NCBI GenBank assembly: GCA_000715855.1
Contig: KL571234.1
Span: forward strand, 53,304 to 64,550
DNA: 11,247 nucleotides
From: Actinoplanes liguriensis
GTDB taxonomy: Bacteria > Actinomycetota > Actinomycetes > Mycobacteriales > Micromonosporaceae
Reading direction: 5' to 3'
Positions 7,085 through 11,247 of this stretch are shown here, in pieces. Every line of letters begins with the position of its first letter. Within the stretch, counting starts at the first letter, position 1. The position numbers and the translations under genes were made by a program. The notes beneath the pieces were generated by a model. The model searched no databases and had not been told where the DNA came from. It saw only the letters and a list, made by a program, of their open reading frames with translations.

Positions 7085-7814
7085 ATAGACTCCCAGGACT
7101 GCGGCAGACCAGCGTCGGGACGGGCCCTCTGGTCTTGCTGTGGCTGTACAGAGTGATAACGGCTCGCATATCGAAGCGATAAAAGCTGAAGACTCGGTCG
7201 CCCGGACAATGATATATAGACACGTCGGCGTGTCCATTATTTCTGATTGCCCTGAAAGCCAGCTCAGCTTCTTTGATAGCGTCCTTGAGCTCGTTTGCTG
7301 TCTTATCAAAGCGCTCAGCAAGGACCTTAATCGTGTTCGTGTCAGCAGGATCGGGAAGGTATACGCGCAGACGGTTTCCTGAGTTCTGTACAAATTTACT
7401 TAGGAGATGATGGTGCGCGTTTCTCCAGGTGCTGGCATACGCTATAAATAGATCGATTTTAGTCGACCCGGAAAATAGCTCTTCCCATTCAGGGTCACTT
7501 AGATAATTGGTCCCGACTTGAGTAAGCCCAGCGGTATGCACGTCCGAAGAAGTTCGCGCTTGCTCTAAAATCTCCTTCGCGAACGCCCTCTTACCTACCA
7601 ACTCCCAAAGCAGGCCCAGCCCGAGCGACGCAACCAGAAGGCCACCGAGGTTGTTGCAGAGCGCTTGAAGGCCCTTATGTTCGTCCCAGAACTTCGTTTG
7701 ATCGTCACCGACATACAGCAGGAAGATCCCAACGATGAACAGGACGAGGGTAACCGCTGCCGTCTTCCAGTTGGCTAGCCCGCGGAAGGGTCTCTGCCGC
7801 GAAGATAGGGACAC
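7026..7814 (-). CDS. Two-helix membrane protein with degenerate PLD-like domain
   Basis: Protein of 262 aa. Two hydrophobic segments, about residues 19-36 (AAVTLVLFIVGIFLLYVG) and 54-72 (NNLGGLLVASLGLGLLWEL), place the C-terminal domain in the cytoplasm. Residues about 108-255 form an alpha/beta domain: WEELF, then strand IDLFIAYAS, then LRVYLPDP, a helical stretch, DVSIYH, FSFYRFDMRAVITLY, and PTLVCRS near the end. The layout follows one PLD-like lobe, but no HKD catalytic motif is present, so it is probably a binding or sensing domain. The same pattern occurs in the XRE regulator at 8900-9676. Start: GTG 7814 has AGGAGG with a 5-base gap. ATG 7832 and 7862 are alternatives without a good Shine-Dalgarno. 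It overlaps the exonuclease gene, so the two are likely partners, with this one as sensor or membrane effector. Confidence 0.8.
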   Translation of the reverse strand: MSLSSRQRPFRGLANWKTAAVTLVLFIVGIFLLYVGDDQTKFWDEHKGLQALCNNLGGLLVASLGLGLLWELVGKRAFAKEILEQARTSSDVHTAGLTQVGTNYLSDPEWEELFSGSTKIDLFIAYASTWRNAHHHLLSKFVQNSGNRLRVYLPDPADTNTIKVLAERFDKTANELKDAIKEAELAFRAIRNNGHADVSIYHCPGDRVFSFYRFDMRAVITLYSHSKTRGPVPTLVCRSPGSLYEFVRDELRSIEKCSKEAP

Positions 7815-7819
7815 CACTG

Positions 7820-7825
7820 CCTCCT
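7820..7825 (-). promoter_or_regulatory. Ribosome binding site deciding the start of the membrane/PLD-like gene
   Basis: Reads AGGAGG on the minus strand, 5 bases before GTG at 7814 and inside the longer reading that begins at ATG 7862. It favours the shorter protein, and the Shine-Dalgarno/GTG arrangement matches that of the Mrr-like gene. Confidence 0.6.
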
Positions 7826-7862
7826 GCTTCATGTGGGTAACGCTACGTGGGGGGTGTGACAT

Positions 7863-8442
7863 TTTCGGGATGCAGGTGCTCTGACCTGTACTTGTCGCTG
7901 AGACGGGCGATCACTGCCTCGGAACTTGCGGGCACGATCCACCTCCCCACTCACAGTAGAGGTTCCGTGGCTCAGAGGGTTGACAGCAGCACACGGCATC
8001 TAAGAACTCCCGCGTTCTATAGCGGCTGGTCACCAGCTTGCAGGAGTGCGATGAGGCCGATTTCCGAAGTTCCACCCAAAAGCTGTCATACCCACGTAGA
8101 ACAGGAAGTATCGATTCGCAGGTCCATTTGCCAATAACTCCATTCCCCGAAGAGGAAGCAGTTATCGATACCGATACATCAAATGATCCCACGCAAGCAG
8201 CCTTCGAAGGACAGCTTCAGAAACGACAAGGTGTCCGTGAGACGTCCGCAGAGACATGGTGGAGGTCAAACTCAGCAAGCTCGAAACTATGAGCAACGCC
8301 GAGGTAGCTGCGCACCAGGGGTCACGAGGCGCCCCGAAGCCGTGCGGTGCGGGTGGCAACGGCGTCAATCAGGGTCCGGTCGTGTTTGCTCCCACAGCGC
8401 ACGGCCGGACCTCTGCTTGTTCGCCAGCTTGCGGAGGAAGCG
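7863..8442. other. Promoter-bearing gap between the accessory pair and the right flank
   Basis: Only a doubtful minus-strand small frame (7911-8192) is seen. Possible protein-binding sites are the 13-bp palindrome GCTGGT-C-ACCAGC (8025-8037) and TATCGATA (8163-8170), followed by a partial repeat CCGATA. The latter falls just inside the 5' end of the small frame. From about 8290 rightwards base composition returns to GC-rich. Confidence 0.35.
7911..8192 (-). CDS. Possible small gene, unknown function
   Basis: Open frame of 93 aa on the same strand as, and upstream of, the membrane/exonuclease pair (96-base gap). GTG start with GAAGG 8 bases upstream. Composition is natural-looking (few runs of Arg or Pro), with several cysteines including CCC near the middle. 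There is no membrane segment or known motif. Codon bias is uninformative because the region is AT-rich, so this may be a chance frame. If real, it would be the first gene of the same operon. Confidence 0.3.
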   Translation of the reverse strand: MGSFDVSVSITASSSGNGVIGKWTCESILPVLRGYDSFWVELRKSASSHSCKLVTSRYRTREFLDAVCCCQPSEPRNLYCEWGGGSCPQVPRQ

Positions 8443-8739
8443 ATGCCACAACCGCGTCGGCATGCATCGGCCTCGACCTCGCCGAAGCACCGCCCAGCAA
8501 CTATCCATCGATCGGCACGTCACTGGTGGGCGCCGTGGCGCTCACGCTGCGCCTGCGGGCTCAACAACTGGCCCTGCCGCGCCAATCGCCCACCGGCGCC
8601 GGCCGGAACTCCGAGCGCGGCATCGGCCGGCCCGGCGCCGAGAGTTCGTCAACGCTTGTCCTGGGATGGACCGACGGTCCTGCTCACCCCTCTGCTGACC
8701 CGCGGGCAGCTCTGGCGCAGCAACGGCGGCTCCGAATGA
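8443..8739 (+). CDS. Small Arg/Pro-rich 'CGLNNWPC' protein, unknown function
   Basis: Protein of 98 aa. The ATG at 8443 has a strong GGAGG exactly 5 bases upstream. The frame ends at TGA 8737-8739, overlapping the ATG of the next gene (ATGA), a hallmark of coupled translation. A central CACGLNNWPC (about residues 37-46) is followed by a Pro/Ala linker and a C-terminal SWDGPTVLLTPLLTRGQLWRSNG. I recall similar short proteins (Cys-rich WPC core plus a TRGQxxRxNG tail) in actinobacteria with no known function; this is memory, not a search. A longer open frame on the same strand (8256-8963) lies over it in another phase but lacks the Shine-Dalgarno and coupling evidence. Neighbour and motif link it to the following gene. 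Confidence 0.6.
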   Translation: MPQPRRHASASTSPKHRPATIHRSARHWWAPWRSRCACGLNNWPCRANRPPAPAGTPSAASAGPAPRVRQRLSWDGPTVLLTPLLTRGQLWRSNGGSE

Positions 8740-8963
8740 GGGCCCGCGTGCTGCACGTCCCCGACCGTCCGTCCTGGGAGTGCCAGCACTGCCGCGCCGC
8801 ATGGCCCTGCCAGCCGGCTAGGGAAGACATCGTCGCCACGACCGACCGCGTCTCTCGGATGATCTATCTCAGCCTTCATCTGGCCGATGCCATCGTCGAT
8901 CAGCGGGATGCTGACCCGGCCGCCCTCTTCGACCGCGTCGTCGGCTGGGCCTGCAACTCCTGA
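8736..8963 (+). CDS. Small 'RPSWxCxxC...WPC' protein, unknown function
   Basis: Protein of 75 aa. It opens RARVLHVPDRPSWECQHCRAAWPCQPARE: Cys16, Cys19 and Cys25 could bind a metal or redox centre, and the remainder (residues 28-75) is helical. This N-terminal signature is common in short actinobacterial proteins, which I recall being annotated as hypothetical and sometimes, on thin grounds, as flavin reductase. The ATG at 8736 overlaps the stop of the preceding gene and has a weak GGCGG in front. The longer in-frame version reaching back to 8256 is rejected because the 98-aa gene explains that stretch better. Its last 64 bases overlap, tail to tail, the end of the XRE regulator gene. Shared WPC motifs suggest that it and its upstream neighbour work together. 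Confidence 0.75.
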   Translation: MRARVLHVPDRPSWECQHCRAAWPCQPAREDIVATTDRVSRMIYLSLHLADAIVDQRDADPAALFDRVVGWACNS

Positions 8964-9676
8964 GCCACCGCCCACACCCTCTCGAACGAGTCGAGGTAGG
9001 TGGTGGCCATCCCCTCGTCGGTCGCCCGTCGCAGATGCAGGACGGGCGACCGCGAGGCGGCGCACCCGAAGGCGTGGGTGTTGACCATCAACTGATCGTC
9101 GGCCCGGTAGATCGAGCTGTAGAGCACGGTGTCGTGCAGCCGAACGGACACACCAGGCTGATCGATCAACGGCCGGAGCAGCGTCAGAGCGTTGTTGATC
9201 CGAGCGGGCATCATTTCGCCGATCCGCTCGTCGGCGCCGCGCTGGGCGACCTGGACGCCATTCGGATCCCCGAGCGCGATGCGTACCCGTACCCCGGCTC
9301 GCGCTTTATCTTGAATGATCGCCAAGACGCCAGCGTCTTCGGCAAGGAAGAGCCCGCTGTACGCCAGGATGCCGATCTCTCGCTCAGCACCAGCGAACAG
9401 CTTCCGCCAAGTTTCGGGCGGGACGGAGCAGCGCTGGGCGTACGTCATAAGGATGTCCCCGGTGTCCGGCGCCACCTGCTCACGGGCATCGATGCCAGGC
9501 CAGAGGTCCCGTTCGGCCCAGCCGGTAAGCGCTGCCAGCGCCGCGCGGTGACGCGGGTACGGCAACCGCCCGCTCTGCCACCGCTCGATGGTCTTGGGAT
9601 CGACACTGAGCCGCGCAGCCACATCGACGACGTCGAGGCTGGCAGAGCGCATTGCCCGGAACAGAGGGTGCTTCAT
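8900..9676 (-). CDS. XRE-family regulator with C-terminal degenerate PLD-like domain
   Basis: Predicted DNA-binding regulator of 258 aa. Residues about 5-52 form the helix-turn-helix (DVVDVAARLSVDPKTIERWQSGR). Residues about 85-237 form a PLD-like alpha/beta domain: WRKLF, strand IGILAYSG, VRVRIALGDP, VSVRLH, YRADDQLMVNTHAFG and PVLHLRR. No HKD motif is present, so ligand sensing is likelier than catalysis. It resembles the domain I recall as DUF5919, unverified. The ATG at 9676 has GGAGG 6 bases upstream and is preferred over the frame's earlier start at 9742. The promoter region carries 10-bp tandem repeats that may be its own operator. It converges with the two small WPC genes and diverges from the 88-aa/GntR/HD genes. 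Confidence 0.9.
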   Translation of the reverse strand: MKHPLFRAMRSASLDVVDVAARLSVDPKTIERWQSGRLPYPRHRAALAALTGWAERDLWPGIDAREQVAPDTGDILMTYAQRCSVPPETWRKLFAGAEREIGILAYSGLFLAEDAGVLAIIQDKARAGVRVRIALGDPNGVQVAQRGADERIGEMMPARINNALTLLRPLIDQPGVSVRLHDTVLYSSIYRADDQLMVNTHAFGCAASRSPVLHLRRATDEGMATTYLDSFERVWAVAQELQAQPTTRSKRAAGSASR

Positions 9677-9710
9677 CGCGTTCCTCCCGGGAGTGGAGTT
9701 CCGGCCAGCA

Positions 9711-9740
9711 TAGCCAAGAAGTCCCAAGACGTCCCAAGAC
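9711..9740 (-). promoter_or_regulatory. Phased 10-bp tandem repeats upstream of the XRE regulator, probable operator
   Basis: On the minus strand GTCTTGGGAC occurs twice in direct tandem (9731-9740 and 9721-9730), followed by a decayed third unit TTCTTGGCTA (9711-9720). The 10-base period places each unit on the same DNA face. The units lie 34-64 bases before the regulator's ATG and just upstream of a TATGCT that could be a -10 box. An autoregulatory operator is the natural reading, but this is inferred. Confidence 0.5.
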
Positions 9741-9754
9741 ATGGTTCACAGTCC

Positions 9755-9762
9755 GTGATCAC
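9755..9762. repeat. 8-bp palindrome in the divergent intergenic region
   Basis: GTGATCAC is a perfect palindrome between the divergent XRE regulator and 88-aa gene. It could be a regulator site, but a single 8-bp palindrome can arise by chance. Confidence 0.2.
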
Positions 9763-9796
9763 CCATGGATCCTGAATCGAACATGCGGAAGGCCGG

Positions 9797-10063
9797 ATGG
9801 CCGAGTTCGAGGGAGTGCCAACCGTGGCAGACGACAACCTCCACCCGGCCGAAGCCGCCCAACTGGCTGCCGACCGGCTCGCGCTCGCGCTCGAAGAGGC
9901 CGGCTTCGACGTCGGTACGGCGTTCCCCGAGCTCCGCAGCGGATGGGACAGTTCGGGCGCTCCCGGTGTGCGAATCGGCGCAGTGACCTGCGGGGTCGCC
10001 ACCAACCTTGCGGTGTTTCTGACCAGGGCGGTCGAGACGGGCGTGACGCTTCCGCCTGGGTGA
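9797..10063 (+). CDS. Small acidic helical protein, unknown function
   Basis: Protein of 88 aa with strong GC3 codon bias. The N-terminal half is an alanine-rich acidic helix (EAAQLAADRLALALEEAGFDV). The C-terminal half (APGVRIGAVTCGVATNLAVFLTRAVETG) could be a small beta/alpha fold, perhaps a partner-binding module. There is no catalytic motif or clear membrane segment. Start: ATG 9797 has GGAAGG 4 bases upstream; GTG 9824, with GGGAG 8 bases upstream, is nearly as good and would give 79 aa. It is followed after 52 bases by the GntR gene and is probably cotranscribed with it. I do not recognise the family. Confidence 0.7.
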   Translation: MAEFEGVPTVADDNLHPAEAAQLAADRLALALEEAGFDVGTAFPELRSGWDSSGAPGVRIGAVTCGVATNLAVFLTRAVETGVTLPPG

Positions 10064-10115
10064 CTGGTGACCACTACGCTCGGCTCAGCAGTGATGGACG
10101 GGAGGATGGGCACCG

Positions 10116-10574
10116 TTGACGGCACGGACGACAGCTTGGGGCGCGTACAGAGGCCTCGCCGTGGCCATCCGCGCCCGAATCACCGACGGCGAGTTCCCGC
10201 CGGGGTCGACGCTCCCCTCCGAAGCCGCTCTGTGCAGGCATTACGAGGTATCGCGGAACACCGTGCGGCGAGCCTTGGACGAACTCGCGACGGAGGGTCT
10301 TCTCATTGCCCAGCCCGGCCGAGGACGAGTCGTCCTGAGTGGCACCGAGCCACGCCTCGGTGTCCTGCCGCAGTACCGCAGCATGGCGACGGACCTCCGC
10401 GCCCTGATCGAGACCGGCGAACTAGCCCCGGGCGATCCATTGCCGAGCGAGTCGACGTTGGCCGAGAGGTATGGCGTCGCCCGCGGAACTGTCCGCCACG
10501 CCCTGGCCGAGTTGGAGGGTGCTGGCCTCATCGCGTCGGTCCATGGGAAGGGTCGTTTCGTCCAAAGACGCTAG
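10116..10574 (+). CDS. GntR-type regulator made of two tandem winged helices
   Basis: Transcriptional regulator of 152 aa. Two complete GntR winged helix-turn-helix units lie in tandem, residues about 11-75 and 87-152. Both carry the LPSE turn (33-36 and 109-112, exactly 76 residues apart), the recognition-helix pattern (EVSRNTVRRAL and GVARGTVRHAL), and the wing with GxGR/GKGR. No effector-binding domain (FCD, UTRA or similar) is present. It may therefore bind two half-sites as a monomer, or depend on a partner protein for its signal. The start is TTG at 10116 with GGAGG 10 bases upstream, a somewhat long gap; no better in-frame start precedes the fold. Ten bases separate its stop from the HD gene, so the two are probably one operon. 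Confidence 0.85.
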   Translation: MTARTTAWGAYRGLAVAIRARITDGEFPPGSTLPSEAALCRHYEVSRNTVRRALDELATEGLLIAQPGRGRVVLSGTEPRLGVLPQYRSMATDLRALIETGELAPGDPLPSESTLAERYGVARGTVRHALAELEGAGLIASVHGKGRFVQRR

Positions 10575-10584
10575 TCTCAGTTCC

Positions 10585-11139
10585 GTGGAGCATGTGTTGT
10601 GGGCGCGTGACCTCGCTAAAGAGTTGCTGGCCGATGTGTTGCCTCGCCGTTGGGCACACTCCCAGGGTGTCGGCCTCAAGGCCGAGTCGATCGCGAACCT
10701 CCTCGGCGAGGATGCCGTGACGGTGGCATGTGCGGCTTGGCTGCACGACATCGGCTACTCCCCCGGCCTCGTCCGCAGTGGCTCTCACGCGCTCGACGGT
10801 GCACGATATCTGCGGGACGTCGCGCATGCCGACGACGTCATCTGCCGGCTCGTCGCCCACCACTCCTACGCCGTCGTCGAGGCCGGGCGACGCGGCCTCG
10901 CTGAGGAGTTGGAGAACGAATTCCCGGCTGTTGACGGATTGCTGGCGGACGCGATGGTCTTCTGCGACATGACAACGAGCCCAGACGGCGTGCCCATGGA
11001 CGTGGAGAAACGGCTTCAGGAGATCGCCGAGCGCTACGAGCCCGGCAGCATCGTCGCCGACTCCATTGCCGAGGTCGGCCCCCGCATCGTGCACTCCGTG
11101 CGGGTGATCACCGGCATGCCCGGCTTCCGAGCGGGCTAG
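10585..11139 (+). CDS. HD-domain phosphohydrolase
   Basis: Predicted metal-dependent phosphohydrolase of 184 aa. The HD signature is complete: His25 (RWAHSQ), His54-Asp55 (LHDIGYSPG, an HDIG form), further His68 and His92-His93, and Asp128 (FCDMTTSPDG) as the closing metal ligand. It is a stand-alone HD domain that could act on nucleotides, cyclic dinucleotides or alarmone-like molecules; the sequence does not decide which. The GTG at 10585 lies 10 bases after the GntR stop with no strong Shine-Dalgarno, so translation is probably coupled. The frame remains open further upstream only as a shadow of the GntR gene. It ends convergently with the next gene, sharing a CTAG. Confidence 0.85.
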   Translation: MEHVLWARDLAKELLADVLPRRWAHSQGVGLKAESIANLLGEDAVTVACAAWLHDIGYSPGLVRSGSHALDGARYLRDVAHADDVICRLVAHHSYAVVEAGRRGLAEELENEFPAVDGLLADAMVFCDMTTSPDGVPMDVEKRLQEIAERYEPGSIVADSIAEVGPRIVHSVRVITGMPGFRAG

Positions 11140-11247
11140 TCTGCCGACCGGTCGGCGCGCGCAAGGGATCCCTGCTCGTCGCGGGTCCAGCGCCGACCGG
11201 CGCTGTCCTGGAATTCGATCTGAATCGGCTCGGGATCGACGTACGTC
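11136..11247 (-). CDS. C-terminus of a minus-strand gene running off the window
   Basis: The last 36 complete codons read TYVDPEPIQIEFQDSAGRRWTRDEQG...ADRSAD and then TAG, with strong GC3 bias. The frame is open to the right window edge. The IEFQDSAGRRWTRDEQG segment looks like a beta hairpin with an exposed tryptophan, a tail I associate with actinobacterial proteins of unknown function. Too little is present to name it. Its stop overlaps that of the HD gene. Confidence 0.6.
   Translation of the reverse strand, partial: TYVDPEPIQIEFQDSAGRRWTRDEQGSLARADRSAD

Noticed and set aside
6368..7393. 341-aa reading of the exonuclease frame
   Set aside because: The first 103 residues lie over the membrane-protein gene, look unlike protein, and ATG 7084 has its own GGGAG. 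The shorter 238-aa protein covers the whole DEDDy fold.
7980..7985. Consensus-like TTGACA as a plus-strand -35 box
   Set aside because: The nearest -10-like sequences (TAAGAA at 15 bases, TATAGC much further) do not fit normal spacing, and no plus-strand gene begins nearby.
8256..8963. 235-aa continuous plus-strand frame
   Set aside because: Only its last 75 residues match a recognisable protein. The upstream part is better explained by the 98-aa gene in another phase, with a strong Shine-Dalgarno and an ATGA junction.
9035..9775. 246-aa plus-strand frame opposite the XRE regulator
   Set aside because: Complementary-strand shadow of a gene with HTH and PLD-like domains, with no domain of its own.
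10471..10584. Longer N-terminus for the HD protein
   Set aside because: This stretch encodes the second winged helix of the GntR protein. GTG 10585 directly after that gene's stop is the sensible start.
1..11247. CRISPR array, tRNA or rRNA gene, insertion sequence, integrase or replication origin
   Set aside because: I looked for regularly spaced repeats, the tRNA T-loop motif and transposase/integrase motifs in the translated frames and saw none.

Overview
The window looks like actinobacterial chromosome. The two flanks are GC-rich with strong third-position G/C bias, Shine-Dalgarno boxes are strong, GTG and TTG starts are common, and terminator hairpins lack U-tracts. The mix of an M36 peptidase with a discoidin-like tail, small 'WPC' proteins and an XRE regulator with a degenerate PLD-like domain would suit Micromonosporaceae or a related family. 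That placement is inference from family knowledge, not something the sequence proves.

Left flank (1-2713): the 3' 2.6 kb of a secreted fungalysin-type (M36) metallopeptidase gene, cut by the window edge and closed by an 18-bp hairpin. From about 2714 to 3333 there is no intact gene, only GC-rich inverted repeats and what looks like a decayed coding relic.

Middle (about 3300-8200): visibly more AT-rich, with weaker codon bias, wide gaps and no housekeeping genes. It holds (i) a large minus-strand protein with an N-terminal helical/HTH region, a CxxC...CxxC zinc-finger-like motif and a C-terminal Mrr-type PD-(D/E)xK nuclease domain; (ii) a plus-strand protein with one membrane anchor and a beta-rich domain; (iii) a minus-strand pair made of a two-helix membrane protein with a degenerate PLD-like domain and, overlapping its 3' end, an RNase D-like DEDDy 3'-5' exonuclease. 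A possible small gene precedes the pair. The segment reads as an acquired accessory or defence-type cassette. No integrase, transposase, tRNA gene or CRISPR array is visible.

Right flank (about 8440-11247): GC-rich again. Two tiny translationally coupled Cys-rich proteins (98 and 75 aa) converge on an XRE regulator that carries a PLD-like domain resembling the one in the membrane protein above. Reading away from the regulator are an 88-aa protein, a GntR-type protein made of two winged helices and no effector domain, and an HD-domain phosphohydrolase. The HD gene ends tail to tail with the 3' end of a minus-strand gene that runs off the window, the two TAG stops sharing one CTAG.

The most interesting items are the membrane/pseudo-PLD plus exonuclease pair, the HTH-zinc finger-Mrr nuclease, and the presence of two divergent forms of one PLD-like sensor domain within 3 kb. 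Roles in defence or signalling are inferred from domains and context.
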